Positions 43,408 to 53,525 are shown, counted from the stretch's first letter. The stretch is 64,000 bases of DNA from CAZJFC01 sp964545245 (GCA_964545245.1 CAZJFC010000001.1:5323-69322); one strand, 5' to 3'. The notes: generated from the sequence alone by a model not told the origin. A program made the numbers and translations.

Positions 43408-45289
43408 GGCTTATACCATTCTGGATAGGGTTAATGACCCGAAGGATATCAGAGGTTTATCAGTTGCGGAACTGAAAACTCTCTCCGATGAGCTGCGTGG
43501 CTTTTTAATCGAGGTTGTTTCAAAAACCGGCGGGCATCTGGGAGCCGGGCTTGGCGTGGTCGAGCTTACCGTGGCGCTCCACCATGTGTTCAACACGCCG
43601 GAAGATAAAATAATCTGGGATGTCGGCCACCAGTCATATCCGCATAAGATTCTCACTGGCCGTAAGGACAGGTTGCATACAATCCGTCAGGCACACGGGC
43701 TTTCCGGCTTCACCAAGCGCAGCGAAAGCGAGTATGACCCATTCGGCGCGGCGCACAGCTCCACCTCGATTTCCGCCGGGCTGGGCATGGCGATCGCCCG
43801 TGACCTGAAAGGCGGCAACAACGAAGTTATCGCCGTAATCGGCGACGGCGCAATGTCGGCAGGCATGGCGTACGAGGCAATGAACAACGCCGGGGCGCAT
43901 AAATCGAAGCTGATTGTCATCCTCAACGACAATGAAATGTCGATTGCCCCGCCGGTTGGCGCAATGAGCAAATATCTTTCCCGCCTCATTTCTTCCAAGC
44001 CGTTCCTCTCCGCGCGCAACTTCGTTAAATCCATGTTGCCGCAACCGCTGGAAGGAATCGCCAAACGTGCCGAGCATCTTGCACGGGAAATCACTCAGGG
44101 CAGCAACATATTTGAAAAACTCGGTTTTTATTATATCGGCCCGGTCGATGGGCATGACCTTGCCCAGCTTGTCCCTATCCTGCAATCCATCCGCGATAAC
44201 GGCGAGGACAGGCCATACCTCATTCACGTGCTCACCAAAAAGGGCAAGGGCTACGCCCCGGCGGAAAAATCGGACGATAAATATCACGGCGTGGTGAAGT
44301 TCGATGTCGAAACCGGCGAGCAGAAAAAATCCGCGCCTAAAGCGCCGAGCTATACCAAAGTTTTTGCCGAAGCTTTGATTAAGGAAGCTGCGGCTGATGA
44401 CAAGATCGTGGCAATAACCGCCGCAATGCCGGACGGCACCGGGCTTGATCTGTTCGGTAAACAATTTCCTGACAGAACATTCGATGTCGGTATCGCAGAG
44501 CAGCACGCCGTAACTTTCGCGGCGGGCATGGCGACGGAAGGATACAAGCCTTTCGCGGCGATTTATTCAACCTTCCTCCAGCGCGCCTATGACCAGGTGG
44601 TGCATGATGTCGCCATCCAGAGCCTGCCAGTCCGTTTCGCGATTGACCGCGCCGGGCTGGTGGGTGCAGACGGTTCAACCCATGCCGGAAGCTTTGATGT
44701 TACCTATCTTGCCACTTTACCGAATTTCATCGTGATGGCGGCAAGTGACGAAGCCGAGCTTATGCACATGGTGGCAACCGCCGCGCAAATCAATTACCAG
44801 CCCAGCGCCTTCCGTTACCCGCGCGGTGAGGGTATCGGCGTGAAACTGCCGGAAAAAGGTATTCCTCTCGAAATCGGCAAAGGCCGCATTATGCGCGAAG
44901 GCAAGGGGGATGTTGCGATACTTTCTTTCGGCACGCGCCTGCAGGAAGCGCTCAAAGCCGCCGAGCAGCTTGACGCAACCGTGGCCGATGCCCGTTTCTG
45001 CAAACCTCTGGACAAGGATCTGATACGCCAACTCGCCACCCGCCACTCGCTACTGGCTACAATTGAAGAAGGCTCTATCGGCGGTTTTTCCGCGCATGTT
45101 ATGGAATTCCTCGCCGAAGAAAACCTGCTTCAGGGACTTAAATTTGTGCCGCTTCACCTGCCGGACAACTTCCAGGATCAGGATGCGCCATATAATATGT
45201 ATTCCGAAGCCGGGCTTAATGCCGAGCAGATAATCACCCGGCTGAAAAGAAAAACTGCGTTGAAAAATAAATCCAAAGTGGCTATATAA
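43406..45289 (+). CDS. dxs: 1-deoxy-D-xylulose-5-phosphate synthase
   Basis: Dxs makes DXP from pyruvate and glyceraldehyde 3-phosphate, the first step of the methylerythritol pathway, with thiamine diphosphate. From ATG 43406 it has 627 residues: [35 protein letters not shown], the ThDP motif [18 protein letters not shown], and the second-half phrases [17 protein letters not shown] and [20 protein letters not shown] 43385 in the same frame would add seven residues. The start codon overlaps the divergent start at 43407. The higBA module follows. Confidence 0.95.
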   Translation: MAYTILDRVNDPKDIRGLSVAELKTLSDELRGFLIEVVSKTGGHLGAGLGVVELTVALHHVFNTPEDKIIWDVGHQSYPHKILTGRKDRLHTIRQAHGLSGFTKRSESEYDPFGAAHSSTSISAGLGMAIARDLKGGNNEVIAVIGDGAMSAGMAYEAMNNAGAHKSKLIVILNDNEMSIAPPVGAMSKYLSRLISSKPFLSARNFVKSMLPQPLEGIAKRAEHLAREITQGSNIFEKLGFYYIGPVDGHDLAQLVPILQSIRDNGEDRPYLIHVLTKKGKGYAPAEKSDDKYHGVVKFDVETGEQKKSAPKAPSYTKVFAEALIKEAAADDKIVAITAAMPDGTGLDLFGKQFPDRTFDVGIAEQHAVTFAAGMATEGYKPFAAIYSTFLQRAYDQVVHDVAIQSLPVRFAIDRAGLVGADGSTHAGSFDVTYLATLPNFIVMAASDEAELMHMVATAAQINYQPSAFRYPRGEGIGVKLPEKGIPLEIGKGRIMREGKGDVAILSFGTRLQEALKAAEQLDATVADARFCKPLDKDLIRQLATRHSLLATIEEGSIGGFSAHVMEFLAEENLLQGLKFVPLHLPDNFQDQDAPYNMYSEAGLNAEQIITRLKRKTALKNKSKVAI

Positions 45290-45328
45290 TACACCTATAT
45301 GGTGTAACATATGATATTACGCTTGACA
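45290..45328 (+). promoter_or_regulatory. Promoter/operator region of higBA
   Basis: Two inverted repeats lie between the dxs stop and higB: TACACC/GGTGTA (45290-45306) and the imperfect GTAA/TTAC palindrome at 45304-45320. A consensus -35 box TTGACA follows at 45323-45328. Its best-spaced -10 (TAACAT, 45346-45351) would overlap the higB start, so the true transcription start is unclear. The repeats are good candidates for autorepression by HigA. Confidence 0.45.
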
Positions 45329-45349
45329 TAATACCTTTGCCATGATAAC

Positions 45350-45631
45350 ATGATTAAGACCTTTAGATGTAAGGATACTCAAAAACTCTATAATGGTGAA
45401 AGGGTCAGGGTTTTTAAGTCAATTGAAAGGGTGGCGCAGCGTAAATTGGCAATGCTGGCGGCGGTTACTTCCCTTGAAGATTTAAAATCTCCTCCCGGTA
45501 ATCGTTCGGAGGCTTTGAAGGGAGATCGTAAAGGACAGTATAGTATAAGGGTTAACGACCAATACAGGTTATGCTTTATCTGGAATAGTGATGGGGCATA
45601 TCAGGTGGAGATAACGGATTATCATGACTAA
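45350..45631 (+). CDS. higB: HigB-type toxin of a type II toxin-antitoxin pair
   Basis: HigB toxins are ribosome-dependent mRNA interferases of the RelE superfamily. The 93-residue protein starts MIKTFRCKDTQKLYNGERVR and has the family phrase LAMLAAVTSLEDLKSPPGNR, then the C-terminal strands YSIRVNDQYRLCFIWNSDGA and VEITDYHD. Length and motifs fit. The gene comes before the antitoxin, the order typical of higBA, and overlaps it by eight bases. Confidence 0.93.
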   Translation: MIKTFRCKDTQKLYNGERVRVFKSIERVAQRKLAMLAAVTSLEDLKSPPGNRSEALKGDRKGQYSIRVNDQYRLCFIWNSDGAYQVEITDYHD

Positions 45632-45926
45632 ACTAAAACCAGTTCCGCCCGGTGAAATCCTTCTTGAGGAATTCATGAAGCCTCATGGCATTAGCCAGAA
45701 CAAACTGGCGCGTGATATTGATGTGCCTCCGGGAAGAATTAACCAGATTATAAAATCCACACGCAGCATAACAGTTGAAACTGCGCTTAAGCTGGGTAAA
45801 TATTTTGGGACATCACCTGAATTCTGGCTTAATTTACAGAATCATTATGATTTGCGGATAGCCGAGAAAACTTATTGGCCGCGGATGATAAAGTTAATCA
45901 GGCCAATAAAACCGGAAGTAGCATAA
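45624..45926 (+). CDS. higA: HigA-type antitoxin
   Basis: The 100-residue protein binds HigB and represses the operon. It starts MTKLKPVPPGEILLEEFMKP and has a Cro/CI-type helix-turn-helix (GISQNKLARDIDVPPGRINQ and IIKSTRSITVETALKLGKYF), then the FGTSPEFWLNLQNHYDLRIA phrase that marks HigA. It overlaps higB and lies two bases upstream of dprA. Confidence 0.94.
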   Translation: MTKLKPVPPGEILLEEFMKPHGISQNKLARDIDVPPGRINQIIKSTRSITVETALKLGKYFGTSPEFWLNLQNHYDLRIAEKTYWPRMIKLIRPIKPEVA

Positions 45927-45928
45927 TA

Positions 45929-46999
45929 ATGCCAAATGAGGTAACCAGCGCCATCCAGCTTATCCGTTCCGAAGGGGTGGGGCCGCGTACTTATTATTCA
46001 TTGCTGCGTAAATTTGGTTCAACTGAAGCCGCCCTTGCCCAGCTTCCCCCGGAAAAACTATACCCCAAAGAAAAGGCGGAAGGGGAGATTGCCGTTGCGG
46101 AAAAACACAACATAGGCATAATCCTCCATACCGATTCACAATACCCGCTGCCGCTGGCAAACACCTATGACCCGCCGCCAGTGTTGTTTTACAAAGGCAA
46201 TATCAACCTCCTCCCGCGTGATTCGATTAGCTTCGTCGGCACCCGCAACGCTTCTGCCAATGGTTGCGCGGTGGCACGCAAACTTGCTGCGGAAGTGGGG
46301 CAGGCGGGGTTTGTTGTGGTTTCCGGCCTTGCCCGCGGGATTGACGCAGAAGCCCATAAAGCCTCTCTCGAAACCGGCACAGTTGCCGTTGTCGCCGGCG
46401 GGCTGGATGAATGCTACCCGCCTGAAAACGCAAAACTATTCGATAAAATCGCAGAAGGCGGGCTGATAATTTCTGAACACCAGATTGGTGTCAGGCCGCT
46501 CCAGCGCCATTTCCCGCAGCGTAACCGCATAATTGCAGGTCTGGCGAAAGCTGTGGTGGTGGTTGAGGCCGCTCGCCGTTCCGGTTCACTGATAACCGCC
46601 GAACTTGCCGTGCGCGAGGGGCGTGAGGTGTTCGCGGTTCCCGGCAGCCCGCTCGACCCGCGCTATTCCGGCACGAATTACCTTATCAAATCCGGCGCGC
46701 AGCTCGTGGAGGATGCGCAGGATATAATCCAGAACCTTGGCCATGTCGGGCAACTTCGCCTGCTTGAAAACCTTGCGCCATATGAACCCGAAGAAGAGGA
46801 TGAAACTCTGGCAATTATTACGCCGGATAATTACCGCGAAAAGATTACCTCAATGCTCTCCTCATCCCCGGTCACGGTGGATGAAATTGCGTCTGCCGCA
46901 TCTGCGCCTGTTTCGGTGGTCAATGAAGTCCTGCTTGAGCTGGAACTGGAAGGAAAGCTCAGCCGCCAATATGGCAATAAGGTGAGTCTGGCGGCATGA
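45929..46999 (+). CDS. dprA: DNA-processing protein DprA
   Basis: DprA binds single-stranded DNA taken up during transformation and loads RecA. The 356-residue protein from ATG 45929 has an N-terminal SAM-like domain (SEGVGPRTYYSLLRKFGSTE), a Rossmann core with SFVGTRNASANGCAVARKLA, VSGLARGIDAEAHKASLETG and PQRNRIIAGLAKAVVVVEA, and a C-terminal winged helix (SSSPVTVDEIASAASAPVSV). A frame to 45875 overlaps higA. It overlaps the next gene by four bases. Confidence 0.94.
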   Translation: MPNEVTSAIQLIRSEGVGPRTYYSLLRKFGSTEAALAQLPPEKLYPKEKAEGEIAVAEKHNIGIILHTDSQYPLPLANTYDPPPVLFYKGNINLLPRDSISFVGTRNASANGCAVARKLAAEVGQAGFVVVSGLARGIDAEAHKASLETGTVAVVAGGLDECYPPENAKLFDKIAEGGLIISEHQIGVRPLQRHFPQRNRIIAGLAKAVVVVEAARRSGSLITAELAVREGREVFAVPGSPLDPRYSGTNYLIKSGAQLVEDAQDIIQNLGHVGQLRLLENLAPYEPEEEDETLAIITPDNYREKITSMLSSSPVTVDEIASAASAPVSVVNEVLLELELEGKLSRQYGNKVSLAA

Positions 47000-47874
47000 G
47001 CGGAGAGCATAAACAATGCGGCCATTCCCACGCGCCATCAAGCTTTGGCAGGGCATTTCTGATTGGTATAATTCTGAATACGGGCTTTATCATCGCCGAA
47101 GTAATTTACGGCATATACTCAAACTCCCTCGCCCTGCTTGCCGATGCGGGACATAATGCGAGTGATGTGCTGGCGTTGTTGCTGGCATGGGGCGCGGTTT
47201 ACCTTTCCGGCAGGAAGCCGACGGCAAGATATACTTACGGGTTAAAATCAAGCACCATACTCGCCGCGCTGGTCAATGCGGTAACACTCCTGGCGGCGAT
47301 TGGCTACATCACCTATGAAGCTGTCGGGCGGCTCTTAACCCCTGCTATAGTTGAAAGTAAAACGGTTATCTATGTCGCATTGCTGGGGTTCCTTATCAAC
47401 GGTTTTACTGCCTATATGTTCATGCGTGGCCGCAAGCATGACCTGAACATCCGCGGCGCTTACCTGCATATGTTCGCCGATGCGGCGATTTCCCTTGGGG
47501 TTGCGGTTGCCGGCGTGTTTATCCTGTTCACCGGGTGGAACTGGCTTGACCCGGCAATAAGCCTGCTGATCGTGGTGGTTATATTCATTGGCACATGGGC
47601 GTTGCTGCGTGATTCCGTGAATTTGGCTTTAATGGCGGTTCCGGCGGGTATGGATGCAGGGAAGGTGAATGGCTACCTGCTTGCCCAACCGGGTGTAAAA
47701 GCCGTGCTCAAACTTCATATCTGGGCGGTCAGCACCAATGAGAACGCGCTGGTCGCCCATCTCTTAGTGCCTAGTGGCGCGGATGACCAATTCCTTGCTG
47801 AACTTGCCCACGGCCTTGAGCGTGATTTCAATATCGCCAATGCCACAATTCAGGTAATGCGCAAAGCAGGCTAG
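46996..47874 (+). CDS. Cation diffusion facilitator family zinc/cation exporter
   Basis: The 292-residue protein is a six-helix CDF transporter exporting Zn(II) or similar cations in exchange for protons. It has the transport-site pairs ALLADAGHNASD (Asp 50, His 53, Asp 57) and LHMFADAAISLG (His and Asp of helix V), a His-containing start (EHKQCGHSHAP), and a cytoplasmic C-terminal domain. ZitB/CzcD-type members look like this. The stop overlaps the end of the convergent gene at 47871-48518. Confidence 0.88.
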   Translation: MSGEHKQCGHSHAPSSFGRAFLIGIILNTGFIIAEVIYGIYSNSLALLADAGHNASDVLALLLAWGAVYLSGRKPTARYTYGLKSSTILAALVNAVTLLAAIGYITYEAVGRLLTPAIVESKTVIYVALLGFLINGFTAYMFMRGRKHDLNIRGAYLHMFADAAISLGVAVAGVFILFTGWNWLDPAISLLIVVVIFIGTWALLRDSVNLALMAVPAGMDAGKVNGYLLAQPGVKAVLKLHIWAVSTNENALVAHLLVPSGADDQFLAELAHGLERDFNIANATIQVMRKAG

Positions 47875-48518
47875 GCCGCTTCTTCCGTTCCGCTTGCGCC
47901 GATTCCCCTGCCGCCCTTACCGCCGATTTTTGCCTGTGGTTCAATTTTCCCGGCTTTCCGCAGCGCTTCGCAAAGCTGGATATAAATATCTTTTACGGTT
48001 GTTGTATTCTCCCCGATATCAATACTTTCTCCTTCCAGCCCGAAAATATTTTCAAGGGAACCTGAAATTGCGGTTTGTAAAGCGGTGATCTGGTCAGTAG
48101 GGGAAACACCGTTTTCGGCGTAATGGGTTTCAGGGCGGATGACGACAAAGCCGTCATGGAGTAAATTCTGGTCAGTGCCGGTTATTTCAGCAATAGTTCC
48201 ACGCAGGATTTGGTTTATCCCATTTTCTTCCAGCTTTAATTCACCTCTTTTCAGCAAGGCTAATACGGTCTGGCGGATAACATCATCAAAGCTGAGGTTA
48301 TCCCCTTCAATCCTGACGTCATAAGCATTATTTATTCCATTAATCAGCGCCGCCGCTCCTTTTGATGAGTCAGTTCCTTCTATTGGCTCATTGATAGGGC
48401 GGCTTAAAGCTATACAATCCGGGTCAAGCGGGAAGTACGAGCCTTCCGGTTTATATGCGGCGCTGTTGATAGCGAGTTTTACAAAATCTTCAATTGATCC
48501 CCAGGTTGATTTACTCAT
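47871..48518 (-). CDS. Protein of unknown function
   Basis: The 215-residue protein has no signal peptide or membrane helix. It starts MSKSTWGSIEDFVKLAINSA, has a Gly/Asn/Asp-rich middle (RIEGDNLSFDDVIRQTVLAL near residue 70), and ends in a glycine-rich tail (KIGGKGGRGIGASGTEEAA). The TTTVKDIYIQLCEALRKAGK stretch near the end looks like a short helix. No family is recognised. It stands alone between the CDF gene and a repeat element. Confidence 0.5.
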   Translation of the reverse strand: MSKSTWGSIEDFVKLAINSAAYKPEGSYFPLDPDCIALSRPINEPIEGTDSSKGAAALINGINNAYDVRIEGDNLSFDDVIRQTVLALLKRGELKLEENGINQILRGTIAEITGTDQNLLHDGFVVIRPETHYAENGVSPTDQITALQTAISGSLENIFGLEGESIDIGENTTTVKDIYIQLCEALRKAGKIEPQAKIGGKGGRGIGASGTEEAA

Positions 48519-48671
48519 GATGATTACCCTCTGTTATTGTTTATCCCGAAGTAAATAGACCACAAAACCATGTTCATAGTCAAGAAAGATTAATAACAAT
48601 TATCAGTTTGGGACAGCCATGTGGGGAGCATAAGCCAACAAAAAAAGGGACTTATATATACCAGCCATAAC

Positions 48672-48804
48672 ATGTCATTGCGAGCGAACAATGTGAGCGC
48701 GGCAATCCAGTCTGGATTGCTTCCTCCTTCGCCACCCGCTGCGCCTGCGCGGCGAGAGGCTTCGGCGGACGCGGTCGTCAGGCGTTGCCTCCTCGCAATG
48801 ACAT
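48672..48804. repeat. 133-bp palindromic element with 13-bp terminal inverted repeats
   Basis: ATGTCATTGCGAG (48672-48684) and CTCGCAATGACAT (48792-48804) are perfect inverted ends. Inside is a second palindrome, GCAATCCAG-T-CTGGATTGC (48702-48720). The interior is GC-rich and non-coding. Similar CATTGCGAG/GCAATCC elements are, as I recall, scattered in many bacterial genomes. It fills most of the 48519-48828 spacer, which otherwise shows nothing. Confidence 0.75.
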
Positions 48805-48828
48805 GGCCTAATCAAGTATATAAATCCC

Positions 48829-48856
48829 CAAAAAAAACCCGCCGGGAAGGCGGGTT
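48829..48856 (-). terminator. Rho-independent terminator after rplE
   Basis: On the minus strand AACCCGCC (48856-48849), a five-base loop, and GGCGGGTT (48843-48836) form an 8-bp GC-rich stem followed by a run of T (48837-48829). It starts about 20 bases after the rplE stop and ends the ribosomal operon. Confidence 0.92.
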
Positions 48857-48877
48857 AAATAGTTTAAGATATCCTGA

Positions 48878-49423
48878 CTATGCCGCGAATGGGAAGTTGA
48901 AGCTTGCGAGAAGTTCTTTTGCTTCCTCATTTGTTTTTGCGGTGGTGCAGATGGTGATATCAAGGCCCTTGATCTTGTCAATTTTATCATAGTTGATTTC
49001 AGGGAAGACGATCTGCTCTTTCAGGCCGAAATTGTAATTGCCGTTGCTGTCGAATTTCTTGTCGGAAAGGCCGCGGAAGTCACGCACGCGCGGAAGCGCG
49101 ATGTTAACGAGGCGGTCAAGGAATTCATACATATTGTCCTTGCGCAGGGTGACTTTCACGCCAATCGGCTGGCCTTCACGGAGCTTGAAGGTCGCGATCG
49201 ATTTTTTCGCGCGGGTGACAAGCGGTTTCTGGCCGGCGATTGCGGTAAGCTCATTAACGGCAGCGTCGATGGCTTTGCTGTCGGCAACTGCGAGTTTGCC
49301 CACGCCCATGTTCAGCACGATTTTAGTGATCTGCGGAACCTGCATCGGGTTTTTGTAGTTGAATTTTTCCTGTAACGACTTGCGTACGTTGTTTTTATAA
49401 AAATCGTATAATCTGGCAGCCAT
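48878..49423 (-). CDS. rplE: 50S ribosomal protein L5
   Basis: L5 sits in the central protuberance of the large subunit and contacts 5S rRNA and P-site tRNA. The 181-residue protein has [40 protein letters not shown] and [20 protein letters not shown]. It is the last gene of this cluster: a strong terminator follows, while in most bacteria rpsN, rpsH and rplF would come next. Confidence 0.97.
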   Translation of the reverse strand: MAARLYDFYKNNVRKSLQEKFNYKNPMQVPQITKIVLNMGVGKLAVADSKAIDAAVNELTAIAGQKPLVTRAKKSIATFKLREGQPIGVKVTLRKDNMYEFLDRLVNIALPRVRDFRGLSDKKFDSNGNYNFGLKEQIVFPEINYDKIDKIKGLDITICTTAKTNEEAKELLASFNFPFAA

Positions 49424-49456
49424 TTTCTTTCTCCTTCAGGTTACACGCCAGCCAAC

Positions 49457-49777
49457 CTAGGCGAGCGCTTCACCCGATTTCTTTGCAATTCTTGTTTTTT
49501 TGCCGTTTTCCACCTTGTAGCCAACGCGGGTTGCCTTGCCTTCTTTCGGGTCGACGATCGCGAGGTTGGAAATGTGGATGGGCAGTTCTTTTTTCACTAT
49601 ACCACCTGCGCCGGCAGCGGAAGGCTTCTGGTGCTTGGTGGCAACATTGATGCCGGAAACAACGGCACGGGCTTCCTCGCGGAGGATCTTCACGACTTTG
49701 CCTTTTTTGCCTTTGTCTTTGCCGGTGGTGACGATAACTTCGTCGCCGGTCTTGATTTTGAGTTTCTGTCTAGACAT
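49457..49777 (-). CDS. rplX: 50S ribosomal protein L24
   Basis: L24 starts folding of 23S rRNA near the exit tunnel. The 106-residue KOW-domain protein has KIKTGDEVIVTTGKDKGKKG and SNLAIVDPKEGKATRVGYKV. Full length. It follows rplN after a 96-base spacer rich in CCCATTTTCCC-like repeats. Confidence 0.97.
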   Translation of the reverse strand: MSRQKLKIKTGDEVIVTTGKDKGKKGKVVKILREEARAVVSGINVATKHQKPSAAGAGGIVKKELPIHISNLAIVDPKEGKATRVGYKVENGKKTRIAKKSGEALA

Positions 49778-49873
49778 TTTCTTTTCCTTTTTTAGGGACT
49801 AGTGAAGTTGGAATTTAAAGAATTCCCATATTCACATTCTCCCATTTTCCCGGTTTCCCATTTTCCCGTTTTC

Positions 49874-50242
49874 CTACAAAACCTCCGGGGCGAGGGAAAC
49901 GATTTTCATGAATTTTTTGGCGCGCAGCTCGCGGACGACCGGGCCGAAGATACGTGTGCCGATCGGCTCAAGTTCCTTGGTGATGAGCACGGCGGCGTTG
50001 CGGTCGAAGCGGATGGCGCTGCCGTCAGCGCGGTGTACGTCCTTTTTGGTGCGGACGACAACGGCGCGGTAGACCGTGCCTTTTTTCACCTTGCCGCGCG
50101 GGATGGCTTCCTTCACGGAAACCACGATCAGGTCGCCGACGCTGGCGGTTCTTTTCTTGGCGCCGCCAAGGACCTTGATGCACTCAACTTTCCTTGCGCC
50201 GGAATTGTCGGCCACGTCGAGTTTTGTTTTAATCTGAATCAT
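49874..50242 (-). CDS. rplN: 50S ribosomal protein L14
   Basis: L14 lies at the subunit interface and binds the 16S and 23S rRNAs in bridge B8. The 122-residue protein starts [20 protein letters not shown] and carries [20 protein letters not shown]. Normal length and order after rpsQ. Confidence 0.98.
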   Translation of the reverse strand: MIQIKTKLDVADNSGARKVECIKVLGGAKKRTASVGDLIVVSVKEAIPRGKVKKGTVYRAVVVRTKKDVHRADGSAIRFDRNAAVLITKELEPIGTRIFGPVVRELRAKKFMKIVSLAPEVL

Positions 50243-50270
50243 AAATCACTCCGTATAACTCTAAAGCTGG

Positions 50271-50579
50271 TTACGCCTTTTTCTTTTTGGTTGTTTTTGA
50301 TGTCTTCACCGGGGCTGCGGCGAGGAGGTCATCAACGTTTTTGCTGCCGATTTTCTCAACCACTACCCATGATTTGGTTTTTGAAAGCGGGCGCGATTCC
50401 TGGATATTGACGATATCACCGGCTTTATATTCGTTTTTCTCGTCATGCGCTGCGTATTTTTTGGACGAGCGGATGGTTTTTTTGTAAACAGGGTGCAGGT
50501 ATTTACGTTCAACAAGAACGCTTACGGTTTTGTTACCTTTGTCACTGACCACAGTTCCTTGCAATACACGTTTAGGCAT
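50271..50579 (-). CDS. rpsQ: 30S ribosomal protein S17
   Basis: S17 is a primary 16S rRNA binder of the 5' domain. The 102-residue protein has the OB-fold phrases [20 protein letters not shown] and [20 protein letters not shown], then a C-terminal Lys/Ala tail of about 20 residues. Its start lies eight bases inside the end of rpmC. Confidence 0.97.
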   Translation of the reverse strand: MPKRVLQGTVVSDKGNKTVSVLVERKYLHPVYKKTIRSSKKYAAHDEKNEYKAGDIVNIQESRPLSKTKSWVVVEKIGSKNVDDLLAAAPVKTSKTTKKKKA

Positions 50580-50838
50580 TTTTAGTCTCCGGTTTTTTCT
50601 CGTTCAAAGCGGTCAGCACTTTCGCAATGTTTTTGCGGAGTGTGCGCTTGCGGTTAGGGTTGGCGGCTTCACCCACGGCGCGCTGGAAGCGCAGGTTGAA
50701 AGTTTCCTTCTTGAACTGGAGGAGGAGTTCCTTCAACTGGTCAGGGGTTTTTGCTCTTGCGTCGTCGATCACGATAACGCCTTCCTTGGTTTTTGTTTTG
50801 GCAGGTTTAGCTGCTTTTTTCTGTTTTGCTGCGGCCAT
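50572..50838 (-). CDS. rpmC: 50S ribosomal protein L29 with N-terminal extension
   Basis: L29 is next to the exit tunnel and helps dock trigger factor and SRP. The core [20 protein letters not shown] and [20 protein letters not shown] is typical. About 25 residues ([19 protein letters not shown]...) precede it, so the protein (88 residues) is longer than the usual 60-70. It overlaps rpsQ by eight bases. Confidence 0.95.
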   Translation of the reverse strand: MAAAKQKKAAKPAKTKTKEGVIVIDDARAKTPDQLKELLLQFKKETFNLRFQRAVGEAANPNRKRTLRKNIAKVLTALNEKKPETKNA

Positions 50839-50841
50839 GGT

Positions 50842-51252
50842 TTACTCTTCCCTTTTCAGAAATTTGGTTTTGATCGGCAGCTTGGCTGCGCCGAGTTCAA
50901 AAGCGTTGCGCGCGGTCGCTTCATCAACGCCGTCAAGCTCGAACAATACGCGGCCCGGTTTCACGCGGCAGATCCAGTATTCAGGGTTACCCTTACCGGA
51001 ACCCATCCTTACCTCAGCCGGTTTTTGCGAAACAGGCACATCAGGATAGATCCTGATCCAGAGTTTTCCTGCGCGTTTCATGGCGCGGGAGATTGCGCGG
51101 CGCGCGGCCTCGATCTGGCGCGCGGTGACGCGTTCCGCCTGCAGGGCTTTCATGCCATACTGGCCGAAGCTGACGGTGGTCCCACCTTTGGCCTGGCCGT
51201 GGATGCGGCCTTTATGGGCTTTCCTGTATTTTGTTTTTTTCGGTTGTAACAT
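50842..51252 (-). CDS. rplP: 50S ribosomal protein L16
   Basis: L16 organises the A site and the base of the central protuberance. The 136-residue protein has [39 protein letters not shown] and [20 protein letters not shown]. Full length, three bases before rpmC. A 117-base purine-rich spacer separates it from rpsC. Confidence 0.98.
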   Translation of the reverse strand: MLQPKKTKYRKAHKGRIHGQAKGGTTVSFGQYGMKALQAERVTARQIEAARRAISRAMKRAGKLWIRIYPDVPVSQKPAEVRMGSGKGNPEYWICRVKPGRVLFELDGVDEATARNAFELGAAKLPIKTKFLKREE

Positions 51253-51369
51253 AATCTTCCTTTTAGAAATTGTGAAATTGGGAAATCGTGAAACCGGGAT
51301 GATTTTCCCTTATTTCCTATCCTCTTATTCGCATTTTCTCATTCTCCCATTTTCCCGTTTTCTCATTTT

Positions 51370-52044
51370 CTAGTTAGCATTAGCTTTCTTTTCGGCGGCC
51401 AGCGGGTCGTGTTCCATAATGTCGCCTTTATAGATCCACACTTTCACGCCGATGATGCCGTAAGTGGTATAAGCTTCCGCTGTTGCGTAGTTCACATCCG
51501 CGCGGAGCGTATGCAAAGGCACGCGGCCTTCGCGGTACCATTCCATGCGGGCGATCTCGGCTCCGCCGAGGCGGCCTGAGACGTTAACGCGGATGCCTTT
51601 CGCGCCGAGCCTCATGGCGGATGACATTGCGCGTTTCATGGCGCGGCGGAAGGCGACGCGGCGTTCGAGTTGCTGCGCGATTCCTTCAGCGACAAGTTTC
51701 GCGTCGAGTTCCGGTTTGCGGATTTCGATGATATTAAGGATGACTTCGGTATCCTTACCGACGAATTTTTTGAGTTCGTTTTTGATCTTATCGATATCAG
51801 CACCTTTTTTGCCGATGATTATGCCCGGTTTCGCGGAGTGCAGGGCAATCACCGCTTTTTTCGCGGGGCGCTCGATAACCACTTTGGAAATACCGGCGTC
51901 CTTGAGCTTGGATTTCACATATTTGCGGATGGCGATATCTGCATGCAGCTTATCGGCAAATTCTTTTTTGCTTGAGAACCAGCGGCTATCCCAGGTGCGG
52001 TTGATGCCAAGCCTTAAACCAATTGGATTTACTTTCTGACCCAT
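51370..52044 (-). CDS. rpsC: 30S ribosomal protein S3
   Basis: S3 forms part of the mRNA entry channel. The 224-residue protein has the KH-domain phrase [20 protein letters not shown] and the C-terminal [20 protein letters not shown]. It overlaps rplV by one base (TAATG). Confidence 0.98.
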   Translation of the reverse strand: MGQKVNPIGLRLGINRTWDSRWFSSKKEFADKLHADIAIRKYVKSKLKDAGISKVVIERPAKKAVIALHSAKPGIIIGKKGADIDKIKNELKKFVGKDTEVILNIIEIRKPELDAKLVAEGIAQQLERRVAFRRAMKRAMSSAMRLGAKGIRVNVSGRLGGAEIARMEWYREGRVPLHTLRADVNYATAEAYTTYGIIGVKVWIYKGDIMEHDPLAAEKKANAN

Positions 52045-52394
52045 TATTCAGCCCTTTCTTTTAAAACGATTGTTATTCTGCTAAACGGCTTCAGGATGCG
52101 TGCGCCGCGGCCTTTTGCGCGGGGGCGCATGCGCTTCATCACGAGGCTCTTGCCTGTATAGGCTTCCGCAACATAAAGGTTGTCCACGTTCATGTTGAGG
52201 TTGTTCTCAGCGTTTGCGATTGCCGATTGGAGGCATTTTTTAACATCATTCGCAACGCGGCGGTGTGAGAAAGTGAGCTGGGCCACTGCCTCGCCTACCT
52301 TCATTCCGCGGATCATCTGCGCGACGACGTTGAGTTTGATAGGGCTTGACCTTACCATGTTTGCTTTCGCTATTGCTTGTAATTCCTGTGCCAT
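52044..52394 (-). CDS. rplV: 50S ribosomal protein L22
   Basis: L22 lines the exit tunnel with a long beta hairpin. The 116-residue protein has [20 protein letters not shown] and the hairpin region [20 protein letters not shown]. Normal length. Confidence 0.98.
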   Translation of the reverse strand: MAQELQAIAKANMVRSSPIKLNVVAQMIRGMKVGEAVAQLTFSHRRVANDVKKCLQSAIANAENNLNMNVDNLYVAEAYTGKSLVMKRMRPRAKGRGARILKPFSRITIVLKERAE

Positions 52395-52416
52395 AATTCT
52401 CTGGTTCTCCTAAGGC

Positions 52417-52695
52417 CTATTTTTTGTCTTCTTTGCGGTGTCCGGAGTGGCCTGGGAAGTGGCGGGTCGGGGCGAATTCGCCGAATTTGTGACCAACCAT
52501 TTCTTCCGATACCAGGACCGGGATGAATTTTTTGCCGTTATAAACGCCGAAAGTCAAGCCCACGAAATCAGGGATGATTGTCGAGCGGCGTGACCAGATC
52601 TGGATGATCTGGTTTTTTCCTGAGCTGCGCGCTTTCGCCACCTTCTTTATCAGGTAGCCGTCAACGAACGGGCCTTTCCAAACACTTCTAGACAT
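52417..52695 (-). CDS. rpsS: 30S ribosomal protein S19
   Basis: S19 is in the head of the small subunit near A- and P-site tRNAs. The 92-residue protein starts [20 protein letters not shown] and has [20 protein letters not shown] and [20 protein letters not shown]. Five bases after rplB. Confidence 0.98.
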   Translation of the reverse strand: MSRSVWKGPFVDGYLIKKVAKARSSGKNQIIQIWSRRSTIIPDFVGLTFGVYNGKKFIPVLVSEEMVGHKFGEFAPTRHFPGHSGHRKEDKK

Positions 52696-52700
52696 AAGCT

Positions 52701-53525
52701 CTATTTACCTCTTCTTCTAATGATCATTTTATTGCTCTTCTTGGTCGAGCGGGTTTTCTTGCCCTTGGTTTTCTTGCCCCACGGGGTCACCGGGTGACGG
52801 CCACCGGAGGTCTTGCCTTCGCCGCCGCCATGCGGGTGGTCAACCGGGTTCATCGCAACGCCGCGTACAGTAGGGCGGATGCCGAGCCAGCGTGAGCGGC
52901 CCGCTTTCGCGATAACGCGGTTCTGGTGGTCAGGGTTTGAAACGGCTCCGATTGTCGCAAGGCATTCAGCGTTTACGAGGCGAAGTTCGCCGGAGCGGAG
53001 TTTGAGCTGCGCGTAACCGCCGTCCTTACCGGCAAGCTGGGCGTAGGAACCGGCGGCGCGGGCGAGTTGTCCGCCTTTGCCCGGTTTCAGTTCAACGTTG
53101 TGGACGATAGTGCCGACCGGAATGTTTTTGAGCGGCATTGCATTGCCCGGCTTTACGTCAACGCGGTCACCGGCAACGATCTTATCGTTCTGCTGGAGGC
53201 GTTGCGGGGCAAGGATATAAGCCAGTTCGCCGTCAGTGTATTTCACGAGGGCGATATAAGCGCTGCGGTTCGGGTCATATTCGATGCGCTCGACAGTCGC
53301 TTCGACGTCGAATTTACGGCGTTTGAAGTCGATCAGGCGGTAGCTTTGCTTATGCCCGCCACCTTTATGGCGCGTGGTGATACGTCCACGGTTATTGTGC
53401 CCACTGGACTTCGCGCGGCCTGTGGTAAGCGCCTTTACCGGGCCGCCTTTCCATAGTTCGCGTCTGTCCACCAGAACCAGATGGCGCTGGGTTGGGGTGA
53501 TCGGATTAAAAGTTTTTAGTGCCAT
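52701..53525 (-). CDS. rplB: 50S ribosomal protein L2
   Basis: L2 is needed for subunit joining and peptidyl transfer. The 274-residue protein has the N-terminal [20 protein letters not shown], and the C-terminal [20 protein letters not shown] with the invariant His region. Full length. Confidence 0.98.
   Translation of the reverse strand: MALKTFNPITPTQRHLVLVDRRELWKGGPVKALTTGRAKSSGHNNRGRITTRHKGGGHKQSYRLIDFKRRKFDVEATVERIEYDPNRSAYIALVKYTDGELAYILAPQRLQQNDKIVAGDRVDVKPGNAMPLKNIPVGTIVHNVELKPGKGGQLARAAGSYAQLAGKDGGYAQLKLRSGELRLVNAECLATIGAVSNPDHQNRVIAKAGRSRWLGIRPTVRGVAMNPVDHPHGGGEGKTSGGRHPVTPWGKKTKGKKTRSTKKSNKMIIRRRGK

Noticed and set aside
43634..44506. 290-residue minus-strand frame inside dxs
   Set aside because: Antisense shadow of a highly conserved enzyme; no ribosome site, no recognisable domain.
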